DNA from: Anaerofilum sp. An201
GTDB taxonomy: Bacteria; Bacillota; Clostridia; Oscillospirales; Ruminococcaceae
DNA: 64,000 nt
Assembly: GCF_002160015.1 (NCBI RefSeq)
Contig: NZ_NFJT01000002.1
Span: forward strand, 1 to 64,000
Reading direction: 5' to 3'
Both the position numbers and the translations under genes were made by a program. Positions 7,920 through 15,511 of this stretch are shown in pieces (within the stretch, counting starts at the first letter, position 1; the number at the start of each line of letters is the position of its first letter). Under the pieces are notes generated by a model. The model worked only from the letters and a program-made list of their open reading frames with translations, did no database searches and was not told where the DNA came from.

Positions 7920-8297
7920 TCAATTTTTTTCGGCCATGATATTATTTACCGCGTTGTTGATAACATCGCTGCCGGCCTTCCATGCGGCATTTTCGACTTC
8001 ATCCCAGTCGATTGCCTCGAATGCCTGGTCTACGACCTGTTCTGCTTCATTCGGGGCCAACGTCTGAAAATCCGTCTGGTACATACCGCTCATCGCGCTA
8101 ATCCAGACATCCGAGATGCCCCACATATTTACAGCCTCGTAGGCAGCACAATCGACCAACCGCATTTCATCAGCCCCTTCAGCGCAAAGACGCTCCAGCT
8201 CTTTAAGAGCCTTTTTATCATCTTCGTTCAAAGGCTTCGCACTGTTCTGCGCGGCCGCGAGAATATTGAGTAACGAATTTTTCTGAATGCTGTTCAT
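7920..8297 (-). CDS. Paralogous family A, distant member 3 (hypothetical)
   Basis: This 125-residue acidic protein starts MNSIQKNSLLNILAAAQ. It resembles the N-terminal half of the proteins at 2133-2825 and 2894-3604, with 'LxELERLxxE', an 'AxxxWxxxDVW' block and a C-terminal 'IDWDEVENAAWKAG' segment. The ATG at 8297 lies only three bases from an AGGAGG; the upstream start at 8351 lies in the preceding gene's coding end. Function unknown. Confidence 0.7.
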   Translation of the reverse strand: MNSIQKNSLLNILAAAQNSAKPLNEDDKKALKELERLCAEGADEMRLVDCAAYEAVNMWGISDVWISAMSGMYQTDFQTLAPNEAEQVVDQAFEAIDWDEVENAAWKAGSDVINNAVNNIMAEKN

Positions 8298-8325
8298 TTG
8301 CCTTGCCTCCTGTTTCTTTTTGACA

Positions 8326-9315
8326 TCAGTCCACGGCAATTTTTTCGGCAAACCGCAAATAGTGCAGCAGCCGTTCCTTGCCGCTAAACCCGGATTCGCC
8401 CTTTTCTGCTCTCAGGGCTTCCCCGCTGCCGTCGCATTCGAACGGATACAGGAATTCGACCGGCGTGTTGTTGCCCATGTAGGCTTTCACGGACAATTTT
8501 GCGACCGGGAACGACTTGTCCCCGCTCGTGTGAATACGCCCTTCAGCCCACACGTCGATTTGCCATACAGCGCCTTTCCCGTCTCGGCTCAGTTCAGCAG
8601 GTACATAAGCCTCAAAATTGGCAAGCAGGAACGGCCGGTCCGGTCGATTTCGGTACTCGTCCAACACACGGTTTTCCGACAGGATGAATCCGCTCTGCCA
8701 ACCGATGTTTTTCCCGTCCTCCAGAAGCAACTGCTCACCGATTTTTCGCATCAGACCGGTCAGGGCAGTGTATTCCTTATTTTCTCGGCCAAACGGCTCA
8801 GAGGCGATAGCGTAGGTCGTTACCGGACGGAAAATGTGGTTATCCAGGGACTGCCGCATGCGGGTCGCTTCTTTCCGGCTGAAATGAATAGACATGGTTT
8901 CCCAGCTTCCATCCAGACGTCGGAAAGTGATGTCGTCCGGGTCGATACCGTATTTCTCGACATAGTCGAGAGCATCATACACAGGCTGCCCGTTCAGCCC
9001 CTTGCTTTCCATCGCATCTTTCAGCGGAACGAATTCCGCTTCCCTCTTTTCGAGTTCCAGATGATGCTTTACCAATTCATCCAGGGACTCAAAGGTAAGG
9101 TAGTTACCGCAGAGGTCTCCATATTCGAACTGGTCGCCCTCTTCAGGAGGATATGCCTCTTCGAGGGATTCGGTCGAATAGGCCTCCCGCATTTGTTGCA
9201 GGAGAAAAACAGGATTGCGCGTTCCGGAATTTTCCCGGCTGCCCGGGAAATGGAGCGCAGCGAGCTGGCGCGCATAGAATTCTTCTTCACATGACAGGTC
9301 TCTAAACAGTTTCAT
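8326..9315 (-). CDS. Hypothetical protein
   Basis: This 329-residue acidic, soluble protein starts MKLFRDLSCEEEFYARQLA. The C-terminal third (VWQIDVWAEGRIHTSGDKSF... VEFLYPF) looks like a beta-sheet module. No catalytic motif is recognised. I chose the ATG at 9315 over a TTG at 9336 because GAGG lies 11 bases ahead. Its start overlaps the end of an N-terminally truncated frame at 9302-9481. Confidence 0.75.
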   Translation of the reverse strand: MKLFRDLSCEEEFYARQLAALHFPGSRENSGTRNPVFLLQQMREAYSTESLEEAYPPEEGDQFEYGDLCGNYLTFESLDELVKHHLELEKREAEFVPLKDAMESKGLNGQPVYDALDYVEKYGIDPDDITFRRLDGSWETMSIHFSRKEATRMRQSLDNHIFRPVTTYAIASEPFGRENKEYTALTGLMRKIGEQLLLEDGKNIGWQSGFILSENRVLDEYRNRPDRPFLLANFEAYVPAELSRDGKGAVWQIDVWAEGRIHTSGDKSFPVAKLSVKAYMGNNTPVEFLYPFECDGSGEALRAEKGESGFSGKERLLHYLRFAEKIAVD

Positions 9316-9481
9316 AATTTTTTGCACCCTCTTCAATCAGTTCAGTAATAGACTTGATAGTTGTCTTTGAGCTTGTTTTGAACTTTACTTCAAATAGCTT
9401 TTCGTCCTGAAATTTCTTTCGGATTCCCAGCGTGCATTCATTTCCATCAAAGGAAATTATTCGCCTGCAACGGGGCGCGAC
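9302..9481 (-). pseudogene. N-terminally truncated protein fragment
   Basis: An open frame of about 59 residues (ending TELIEEGAKNYETV) overlaps the start of the next gene by 14 bases. It has no ATG, GTG or ribosome binding site in a usable place. Its upstream edge runs directly into the IS200/IS605-like right-end sequence at 9471-9582. The simplest reading is the tail of a gene whose front was lost when that element inserted or was deleted. Confidence 0.4.
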
Positions 9482-9582
9482 TTAACGCGCACAGGGTAGT
9501 CAACTCACCCTTGCGGGTCCACACAGAAAGAGACGACTTGCCTTTTACGGCAAGCCTCCTCCTTTAGGTGGGGGTAATTGAC
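9471..9582 (+). mobile_element. Remnant resembling an IS200/IS605 right end with an omega-RNA-like scaffold
   Basis: On the plus strand the block ends in GGCAAGCCTCCTCC, TTTAGG, then TGGGGGTAATTGAC. This recalls the terminal hairpin and end motif of IS200/IS605-type right ends, where TnpB omega-RNAs finish. Three further hairpins precede it: GCGCG/CGCGC, ACCC-TTGC-GGGT and CTTGCC/GGCAAG. No tnpA or tnpB remains. The call rests on remembered pattern, not a search. An unrelated structured RNA is the alternative. Confidence 0.4.
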
Positions 9583-9601
9583 CTACATTCTCCTCAATCT
9601 C

Positions 9602-10033
9602 TTACTCTTCCAAGATATGATGATGACCGCGCTTCAGCTCCGTGGCGAGCAGGTCGCTCTCAGAAGCCTTGATGATGACGATACAGAAGTCTTTGCTTTC
9701 GGGAACGAGTACAACATACTCATCTCCCAGCTGCTCCTGAAGGTCTTTGCAAATCTGTACCAGCTTTGTTTCCGGAAACTCCCAAGAAACGCACTGATAA
9801 TCTTTGAGTTCATCAGTCTTTTTAACCCAGCCGGAGCCATTGTCTGCATTTTTAAAAAGCAGGTACTGAACGTTATCCATGCTGGCCGGTTTAATGCCCT
9901 TGTGCCAATATCGTGCCGGAAGTTCCAACGGCGAAAAGCAGCAGGAGCACATTCCTCTCAGATAGGTGAAGTGGGCGAAATCCAGCCCATTGTCTTCTCG
10001 GATTTTTCGCAGATTCAGGTCCTGATATTTCAC
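9602..10033 (-). CDS. Hypothetical protein
   Basis: This 143-residue protein starts at a GTG seven bases after GGAGG (VKYQDLNLRKIRED). It has a CSCC cluster near residue 30 and a His-rich tail (KRGHHHILEE), which may bind a metal. The N-terminus resembles that of 916-1494. Its start overlaps the end of the gene at 10036-10485, indicating coupled translation. Function unknown. Confidence 0.7.
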   Translation of the reverse strand: MKYQDLNLRKIREDNGLDFAHFTYLRGMCSCCFSPLELPARYWHKGIKPASMDNVQYLLFKNADNGSGWVKKTDELKDYQCVSWEFPETKLVQICKDLQEQLGDEYVVLVPESKDFCIVIIKASESDLLATELKRGHHHILEE

Positions 10034-10035
10034 TT

Positions 10036-10485
10036 TTAATCCTCCAATCTCTTTTGCAGTTCCACCCAGGCTTCGCCCGTGAGGGGCCGACCACATTCAG
10101 GGCAAAATTTTGCGTCACGCAGCCTCTCCTGAACCTTCCGCCATTCCAAGAATTTGTCACAGGAATAGCCGCACTGAGGAGCGTGTTTCTTAAAGCATCC
10201 GTTTTGATAACATGGGTCTACTTCTTCCCGTCGCCCACACAGTTTGCACGCTTCCCACTCCTCCTGGCTGATGCACGGGGGTTGGTGGGCATAAAATCTT
10301 CTCGATGCGGCTTTTTCAAGCGGCAAATAGTAGCCCGCAGCATTGATTACACAATCTCCAAAATCCGGATGAGCGAGCTGCACAATAAACCATTGCTTTG
10401 CTGTTCCCCAGTATACTGGCTGCCCATTCTTCTCCCTCAGTTGTTCAAGAGTCAAGGCTACATCACTCATGTTTTTGTTTTTCAC
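10036..10485 (-). CDS. Zinc-ribbon hypothetical protein
   Basis: This 149-residue protein carries two Cys clusters. The central one is CKLCGRREEVDPCYQNGC...CGYSC. The C-terminal one is a classic single-knuckle pair FCPECGRPLT. It probably binds one or two zinc ions. It starts at a GTG preceded by GGAGGTCTGAAA, the same arrangement as the next gene. DNA or protein binding is possible but not shown. Confidence 0.7.
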   Translation of the reverse strand: MKNKNMSDVALTLEQLREKNGQPVYWGTAKQWFIVQLAHPDFGDCVINAAGYYLPLEKAASRRFYAHQPPCISQEEWEACKLCGRREEVDPCYQNGCFKKHAPQCGYSCDKFLEWRKVQERLRDAKFCPECGRPLTGEAWVELQKRLED

Positions 10486-10487
10486 TT

Positions 10488-10907
10488 TCAGACCTCCGAC
10501 AGATGTTCGTTTTCTTTGGACCAGAGCTCGCAGGGCGTTGCCCCATAGGCCGCTTTGCAGATTTCAGGGAGAACTGCTTTCAGCTCGGCGATTTGCTCAT
10601 CGTCCATTTTCACACTGTATGCTTCATCAGCATCGGGAGCCATATAGCATACCACCAGCTCCACCCTGTCGGCATACGGATACCAGTTCAGGTACACATT
10701 GATGTAATCATCGTTTTCGTCTGTGTTGACATGCAGGCCGAAGGCTTTGTCTACATCGAATACGGTCGGAATATAGAAGTTCAGATAAGTCCCTTCTCCG
10801 TCACCTTCGATGCCCCATTCCTCCTGTTGCCACATCTCAAACTGCTTAATGCAGCCAGAATCTTTCATAATGATTTTTTCCGGTAAAACCGTTCTTTGTT
10901 TATTCAC
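10488..10907 (-). CDS. Acidic hypothetical protein
   Basis: This is a 139-residue acidic protein (pattern YLNFYIPTVFDVDKAFGL...VYLNWYPYADRVELVVCYM). It probably has a mixed alpha/beta fold. It starts at a GTG seven bases after GAGGAGG. It is the second gene of the promoter-3 operon. There is no signal peptide, membrane segment or known motif. Confidence 0.7.
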   Translation of the reverse strand: MNKQRTVLPEKIIMKDSGCIKQFEMWQQEEWGIEGDGEGTYLNFYIPTVFDVDKAFGLHVNTDENDDYINVYLNWYPYADRVELVVCYMAPDADEAYSVKMDDEQIAELKAVLPEICKAAYGATPCELWSKENEHLSEV

Positions 10908-10934
10908 TTTTTTCGCCTCCTCATTTTTCGACCT

Positions 10935-11225
10935 TCAGAGATTCTTCGGTGGATTTCCGTCGTCCCAAAGCGTGTTCGAGACCACACCGGTTTGCACATT
11001 TCGAACAATGTCTGAATTCCAGACAACTCCCAGGCCTGAGCCGTTTTCCCAGTGGACGAAAATCGTTCCGATAGCATCCACTCGAACCACTTTTCCTCGT
11101 GTCCCCCTGGGGATTTTGTGATAGACGTCATCCATCCAGATGAGTTCGACTTCGGAGCCTTCCGGAAACGCCTCGCAGATTCGCTGTACGCAATCGCGTG
11201 TGGGAATTAAACCCAAGTTTGCCAT
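10935..11225 (-). CDS. DUF4314 protein
   Basis: This 96-residue protein shows the DUF4314 signature: FPEGSEVELIWMDDVYHKIPRGTRGKV, then VVRVDAIGTIFVHWENGSGLGVV. The domain is a small beta-rich unit of unknown function, common in phage and plasmid genes of Firmicutes. AAGGAG precedes the ATG. It is the first gene behind promoter 3 and leader copy B. The family name is from recognised pattern. Confidence 0.85.
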   Translation of the reverse strand: MANLGLIPTRDCVQRICEAFPEGSEVELIWMDDVYHKIPRGTRGKVVRVDAIGTIFVHWENGSGLGVVWNSDIVRNVQTGVVSNTLWDDGNPPKNL

Positions 11226-11268
11226 AATTCACTTCTCCTTTTTTCAAAAATTACCGATTTTATGTACA

Positions 11269-11328
11269 CAAAGAAAAACGCGGATACCGCACCACTTTCG
11301 TAGTACGATATCCGCGTATGATTCTTTG
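11269..11328 (-). promoter_or_regulatory. Type-1 leader hairpin, copy B
   Basis: CAAAGAA/TTCTTTG base. Main stem ACGCGGATA with TATCCGCGT. Apical ACUAC-GAAA-GUGGU stem, in which an A-U pair replaces the G-C of most copies. It sits 44 bases upstream of the DUF4314 gene. Confidence 0.8.
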
Positions 11329-11336
11329 ATGATTTT

Positions 11337-11366
11337 ATTTTACGGGTTTTTCGGGGAAAAACAAGA
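11337..11366 (-). promoter_or_regulatory. CCCCGAAAA-box promoter 3
   Basis: -35 TTGTTT, box CCCCGAAAA (11348-11356), -10 TAAAAT (11337-11342), spacer about 16. The -35 is made from the T-tract of the terminator of the preceding gene. Confidence 0.7.
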
Positions 11367-11391
11367 GCGGCCCCCGTGAGGAAGCCGCTCT
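11357..11391 (-). terminator. Intrinsic terminator after the gene at 11405-11851
   Basis: The stem AGCGGC/GCCGCT with a CCTCACGGG-type loop is followed by TTGTTTTT. Its T-tract doubles as the -35 element of promoter 3. Confidence 0.7.
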
Positions 11392-11404
11392 GTGAAAACT
11401 GGCG

Positions 11405-11851
11405 TTACCACCAGTTTTCGTTGTCATCCCAGCTGACCGCTCCAGGCAACACCCAATGTGTTGACCCGGAAGCGGTTTTCAGCAGGATGCCGAGGCGGTC
11501 GTCATCAGGCCCGACGTGCCCAAAGCACGCCCGAGCCCGGACAACCGGCGTGGACTGGTAGAACCAGCTCACGCCTTCGTCACCGGGGATAACACGAAAC
11601 ACCCAAAGGCGTTTCGCGTCATCGACCCCGATAACGACATTCTCCGCACCGCCATGAGCTTTGGTGACGCGCCCTGCGTCATCATGCTCTGCGACATGCG
11701 TGAGAATGGCCGCAGCTTGGCACCGAAAGCCTGCTCGCAGAAAATTTTCAGGAACAGCCCCAGACGGAGCGGTTTCCCAAAAACTTCTGGAGTAGCTTCC
11801 AGCGCCGCCAATGCGGATGGAGGAATTGCGGTTGTTGATAGAGTTAGACAT
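11405..11851 (-). CDS. Hypothetical protein
   Basis: This 148-residue protein is Ser/Asn rich at the start (MSNSINNRNSSIRIGG) with a compact beta-rich body (NVVIGVDDAKRLWVFRVIPG) and a Trp-rich end. AAAGGG precedes the ATG. It is the only confident gene behind promoter 4, although about 160 bases separate the leader hairpin from its start. Function unknown. Confidence 0.7.
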   Translation of the reverse strand: MSNSINNRNSSIRIGGAGSYSRSFWETAPSGAVPENFLRAGFRCQAAAILTHVAEHDDAGRVTKAHGGAENVVIGVDDAKRLWVFRVIPGDEGVSWFYQSTPVVRARACFGHVGPDDDRLGILLKTASGSTHWVLPGAVSWDDNENWW

Positions 11852-11865
11852 ATGTCATACCCTTT

Positions 11866-12018
11866 CTACCGTCGCCTTTTACAGCGATAATGCGGCATCC
11901 AGCCCCTTTGGGGATGGAGTCCAGCGGCCAACAAAACCACTGGATTTTCAATGCATCTGTACGCTGTCGAAATATTCGCAGCGTATTCGTAATGGGGGAT
12001 TCGCGACTGTCCTCTTTC
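11866..12018 (-). CDS. Possible small protein between leader C and the gene at 11405-11851
   Basis: An open frame of about 50 residues (ending RGWMPHYRCKRRR) fills the unusually long leader of the next gene. Its Cys, aromatic and basic content is protein-like, but no ATG or GTG with a ribosome binding site is obvious; a TTG at the AGAGGA region is the best guess. It may equally be untranslated leader. Confidence 0.25.
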   Translation of the reverse strand, partial: ERGQSRIPHYEYAANISTAYRCIENPVVLLAAGLHPQRGWMPHYRCKRRR

Positions 12019-12026
12019 CAGAGAAC

Positions 12027-12084
12027 AACAAAACACGGATGCCGTGTTGTTTTCGTAGCACAGCATCCGCGTTTGATTTCTTTG
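12027..12084 (-). promoter_or_regulatory. Type-1 leader hairpin, copy C
   Basis: This divergent copy has main stem ACACGGATGC with GCATCCGCGT (one A-C mismatch) and a GUGCU...AACAC apical region with a CGAAAA loop. The 3' base element reads TGTTTTGTTG rather than TTTCTTTGT. Confidence 0.65.
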
Positions 12085-12092
12085 ATACTCTA

Positions 12093-12121
12093 AGTGTATC
12101 TACTTTTCGGGGAAATGCAAG
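12093..12121 (-). promoter_or_regulatory. CCCCGAAAA-box promoter 4
   Basis: -35 TTGCAT, box CCCCGAAAA (12104-12112), -10 TACACT (12093-12098), spacer 16. It drives leader C and the gene at 11405-11851. Confidence 0.7.
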
Positions 12122-12136
12122 CATTTGTTCCGGCAC

Positions 12137-13201
12137 TTAGTTTTTCCGCCGGAACCATACCCAATCATGTCGGCCGTGGAAGACCCAAACAGAGGAAGAG
12201 GGACGCCCTTCCTCTTGCAGAGGCGTCCAGCTGAGGCCGTTGTTCGTGCTGAACAGAAAATCCTTTGGAGCTTTTTTTACATCCTCGTTCACGCCAACGA
12301 TGATGCCCTCGGGGATTCGCCGGAACATAGCGTTCTCGTAGGCGATTTTCCCGATATCCATAGGTGCCGTTCTCCAGCGCAAACCGTCATAGGAGTACAT
12401 CCAGCCAGCCGGATTAGCATAAACCTTTCGCCGTGCATCCGATTGGCCTTCCCCCGATTCATCCGGGAAAATGATTTCGCCAAAGACTTTTTGATATTTC
12501 TGAAGGAGTCTCTGGCAGGCATTTGCGTTTCGGAGCTTTTCCTGCTCGCGCACCTTCAGGAACTGACCGATAACCAGCCGGATATGGTCTGTATCAGCAG
12601 ATGCCTCAACATATTGGAGCTGGCGGAAAGGAATCCGCTCGCCATCGACCTCGAAGATGAAAAGTCGCTGTTCCCAGTTGACCGCAAGGCAGCGGACTCC
12701 CCGGTATTCGAGGTCATACGAATCGAACTTTCCCTGGTCTGGATTTTGCTGCATGGCGCATTCCCCACCAGCACAATCCTTGGAGTCTCGCGTGCAGAAC
12801 GGGCATTTGCCAGCTGCTTTTGCATGACATTCGTTGGCATTGACGCACGGAACCTCATCGTCAGCAAAGAATGGGAAGCAAGTTTGGATGCCGGCGTCAT
12901 TGAGGATTTTCTCAGCCGTTTCCGTGATGTCGCCTATAATGGACATATCCCATTCAAGGGGCTTGCCGGAAAGAACCTTATGTTCTTTTAGGACATCCTC
13001 TGCCAGACGGATTGCCTCTTTCGCCAGGACGTTGTCGATGGGGAATCCTTCCTCGCTGGCTTTCAGATTTTTGAGGGCCTCTTTCGCGGCACAAATACGC
13101 TTTTCCTGGTCGTCTTCGGTGTTGACCGTTTTGAGCAGCCTGAAGAAGAGGTCGTCGATAGCGTCGTTGCGTTCTGTAAGGAAATCTTCAAAGCTCAACA
13201 T
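12137..13201 (-). CDS. Cys-rich hypothetical protein
   Basis: This is a 354-residue protein. Helices fill the first 100 residues. A Cys cluster at about residues 118-150 (CVNANECHAKAAGKCPFC...CAGGEC) is a likely zinc site. The tail is Trp-rich (SVWVFHGRHDWVWFRRKN) and recalls a beta-propeller-like or lectin-like repeat (GWMYSYDGLRWRTAPM, LFSTNNGLSWTPL). It is the third gene behind promoter 5. GAGGGG precedes the ATG. Function unknown. Confidence 0.75.
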   Translation of the reverse strand: MLSFEDFLTERNDAIDDLFFRLLKTVNTEDDQEKRICAAKEALKNLKASEEGFPIDNVLAKEAIRLAEDVLKEHKVLSGKPLEWDMSIIGDITETAEKILNDAGIQTCFPFFADDEVPCVNANECHAKAAGKCPFCTRDSKDCAGGECAMQQNPDQGKFDSYDLEYRGVRCLAVNWEQRLFIFEVDGERIPFRQLQYVEASADTDHIRLVIGQFLKVREQEKLRNANACQRLLQKYQKVFGEIIFPDESGEGQSDARRKVYANPAGWMYSYDGLRWRTAPMDIGKIAYENAMFRRIPEGIIVGVNEDVKKAPKDFLFSTNNGLSWTPLQEEGRPSSSVWVFHGRHDWVWFRRKN

Positions 13202-13204
13202 GAT

Positions 13205-13492
13205 TTACCCCTCCTCTACCTGTACCACAGCGTATACATTGTGGTAGCATTCGAAATTCCCCGGCTCGCGTTCACCGACCGAATAGGGAATTTCCATCTG
13301 CACGCAGAACGGGCAATCGGCAGCGGTAGCGGCAACACAGCCCTCCTGGCCGTAAGCATCCTTGTCGGACAGGAACAGTTTGTCGGCAAAAGCAATCGCG
13401 TCGGAAAGTAACGCGAAAGCCTTTTCCTGTACGGTGATAATGCCGAACTCGTTGGTGTTTTCATTGGAATAATGGTTCAGAATGATATACAT
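13205..13492 (-). CDS. Small hypothetical protein with a Cys pair
   Basis: This 95-residue protein (MYIILNHYSNENTNEFG...) has a CPFC pair in AADCPFCVQME, like the CPFC of the gene immediately downstream. The two may share a metal-binding or redox feature. AGGAGA precedes the ATG. It sits between two genes of the promoter-5 operon with gaps of 3 and 15 bases. Confidence 0.75.
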   Translation of the reverse strand: MYIILNHYSNENTNEFGIITVQEKAFALLSDAIAFADKLFLSDKDAYGQEGCVAATAADCPFCVQMEIPYSVGEREPGNFECYHNVYAVVQVEEG

Positions 13493-13507
13493 ATCGCATC
13501 TCTCCTT

Positions 13508-14173
13508 TTAATTGCTTTTGCCGGCGACCTTCTTAACATGGAATTCAATCTCATCATAGTTCAGTCGGCCGCTGTGGAGGTAAATGTTTTTACCTTCAGC
13601 TGATGCCGGCCGCCCAGAGAGTTCCTCACCCCAACCTTCAAGCAGCCATTTCTGAAGTGCATCAAGCAAACGATTCCATTGCCGTTCCTCAATGTCTGCG
13701 CCCACCAGCAGCACATACACAGCCATCTCCGGCCGGCCAGATGCGTAGGTTTCGATGCAAGGCCAAATGAAACGGACCTTCTCCTTGATGTCAGCAAGAT
13801 GCTCTTCGTTCAGAAATGCGGAAAAATCCGAATTCTCCGTGTACGTCCGGAGGACCTTCTGAATCTCCTCGGTGTACTGCTTGAGTTTGTAGTCTGGCAC
13901 ATCAGTGATGCCCTCGTCATCTTCGATTTCGCCCCAAACCGGTGCCGCTATGCGGTAAAGCGCTCCGTTAGTCAAGGCCGTTACAACCGCATCTCGTTCA
14001 GCCCTGTTGTGGCAGAAAACGAATTGGTCACTGGGAAACTCATGGAAATTCTCGTAATACCATTGTTTGAATTCAGCGATATGGTCAGGACCGCTTATCT
14101 GCGTTGAAATGATATGTCTCAGCGGAACAGAAAACCCATTGAAGACGACCACGATACGCTCATTGTTTTTCAT
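13508..14173 (-). CDS. Hypothetical protein, first gene of the promoter-5 operon
   Basis: This 221-residue soluble protein starts MKNNERIVVVFNGFSVPL. It is mixed alpha/beta, with a FNGFSVPLRHIIS strand-turn start and a central YTEEIQKVLRTYT helix. GAGGTGAAC precedes the ATG. It is directly behind leader copy D. No family is recognised. Confidence 0.75.
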   Translation of the reverse strand: MKNNERIVVVFNGFSVPLRHIISTQISGPDHIAEFKQWYYENFHEFPSDQFVFCHNRAERDAVVTALTNGALYRIAAPVWGEIEDDEGITDVPDYKLKQYTEEIQKVLRTYTENSDFSAFLNEEHLADIKEKVRFIWPCIETYASGRPEMAVYVLLVGADIEERQWNRLLDALQKWLLEGWGEELSGRPASAEGKNIYLHSGRLNYDEIEFHVKKVAGKSN

Positions 14174-14202
14174 TTTTTGTTCACCTCTTCGTTTTTATGT
14201 AC

Positions 14203-14264
14203 ACAAAGAAAAACACGGATACCGCGCCACTTCCGTGACTCGATATCCGTGTTTGATACTTTGA
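14203..14264 (-). promoter_or_regulatory. Type-1 leader hairpin, copy D
   Basis: Stem ACACGGATA with TATCCGTGT (a G-C to A-U change versus copy B, pairing kept). Apical GUCAC-GGAA-GUGGC stem with a GNRA loop. Confidence 0.8.
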
Positions 14265-14271
14265 TAGGATT

Positions 14272-14304
14272 ATTTTAATCGTTTTTCGGGGAAGAGACAA
14301 GCCT
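14272..14304 (-). promoter_or_regulatory. CCCCGAAAA-box promoter 5
   Basis: -35 TTGTCT, box CCCCGAAAA (14283-14291), -10 TAAAAT (14272-14277), spacer 17. It drives the genes at 13508, 13205 and 12137. Confidence 0.7.
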
Positions 14305-14385
14305 GCTGACGCCGGCTGGAACGCTTTTGGCTCTCAGCAATGTTGGGATATCCCTTAGAGGAAACCAGTTCTGAGCGGCCCCAGA

Positions 14386-15450
14386 TTAGCGCTCAGGGCC
14401 ATGTACCTTTCGGATGGTCGGCAACTCGGTCTCCCCGTTTCTGCCAGGAAGAACCAAAGTAGGCTCAATCCAACGGACTTCGAGGGTGGTTCTGCCAGCC
14501 CCCGTCCAGTAGTGATGCCAATGGGCACGCCGGACATGAGGCCGGACAGTATGCCCGCCGGTTGGGCCGGTCGTTTGGCAGGATGCAGAGGACTGTTCCT
14601 TCAGCTGCTGCTCGAAACTTTTGCCTAGAGCGTATCCCACCCGATAGGCTTTCACCGCCACTCGTTTTGGTTTTCCGCCATGCGAAGAAGGAATAAGCGG
14701 CCGTTCGGATTTGGGAATACGGACTTCCCGGATTTCGGCGTTTCTCGAAGCCAGGTAATAACAGGCAGATACAGCGATGCGCAGACAGCGGGCCATTTGC
14801 TGGCGGTCTGCCTGTGCAGTTTCGTCGTTCAGATTCCCATGCCGACCAGGGGTCGTTGTGACCGTGATATCCCCTGCTTTTCCCTCTCCGGTTATATCTG
14901 CCTCAGCCAATGCGGTCCGGGCGTCACGGAACGATTTCAGAAACATTTTCCCATTGAGGCACCATTGCATCTCGATTTTCAGAAGGATATCTTCTGCTCG
15001 TCCGGCAGATTTGAAGGGACACAGGAGAAACAGAGTGTCCGTATCATTTTCCCCATAGCTCTCATCGAACTCGACGTGGACGAACATTCCGTCGTAGCCA
15101 AGGCCGGCTGGAAGAGCCATCACGAAGTCCCGGTATGGCAGGCGTTTCAGGACGTCCGCATATACTGGAGCATCTTCTGTCTGTTCCAGCACGGAGAGAA
15201 ATCTGGGGGAAAAATCGTAAATCGTTTTTGCGAATCGCCAAAAATGGCCGATGTAAAAGCGAACAAAGTGCATCGCCGCATTCTCATTTGGCATTCCGCT
15301 GGTTGTCGATACTTTTTCGACATCGGAAGCGAGCGTGAGGAGGTAGCGGCTCATTCCGAGGTCGATGTTCTTCGGAGCTTCTGTTTCATCTCGGATGAAC
15401 GGGTCAGGCTCGGCCAGTACCAAAGCGCTCTGAATGATTTTCTTGTCCAT
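14386..15450 (-). CDS. Mobile-element protein with a C-terminal HVRRAHWHHYWTG motif
   Basis: This 354-residue protein starts MDKKIIQSALVLAEPDPF. The middle contains LYYxx-like helical segments. The C-terminus carries VRPHVRRAHWHHYWTG and VRWIEPTLV, a motif pair I associate with a widespread family of plasmid and island proteins sometimes labelled AcaB-like regulators. That label is from memory and weak. AAGGAG lies nine bases before the ATG. It follows the macrodomain gene after a terminator. Confidence 0.65.
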   Translation of the reverse strand: MDKKIIQSALVLAEPDPFIRDETEAPKNIDLGMSRYLLTLASDVEKVSTTSGMPNENAAMHFVRFYIGHFWRFAKTIYDFSPRFLSVLEQTEDAPVYADVLKRLPYRDFVMALPAGLGYDGMFVHVEFDESYGENDTDTLFLLCPFKSAGRAEDILLKIEMQWCLNGKMFLKSFRDARTALAEADITGEGKAGDITVTTTPGRHGNLNDETAQADRQQMARCLRIAVSACYYLASRNAEIREVRIPKSERPLIPSSHGGKPKRVAVKAYRVGYALGKSFEQQLKEQSSASCQTTGPTGGHTVRPHVRRAHWHHYWTGAGRTTLEVRWIEPTLVLPGRNGETELPTIRKVHGPER

Positions 15451-15465
15451 AAAAAAACTCCTTCT

Positions 15466-15500
15466 CAAAAAGAATAGCGCCCAGGAGAAATCCCGGGCGC
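15466..15500 (-). terminator. Intrinsic terminator after the macrodomain gene
   Basis: The GCGCCCGGG/CCTGGGCGC stem with an ATTTCT-type loop is followed by TATTCTTTTT on the minus strand. Confidence 0.75.
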
Positions 15501-15511
15501 CGATTCGTGTA

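Noticed and set aside
12137-13201. Cys-rich protein as a ferredoxin
   Set aside because: The Cys spacing does not match the CxxCxxCxxxCP pattern.
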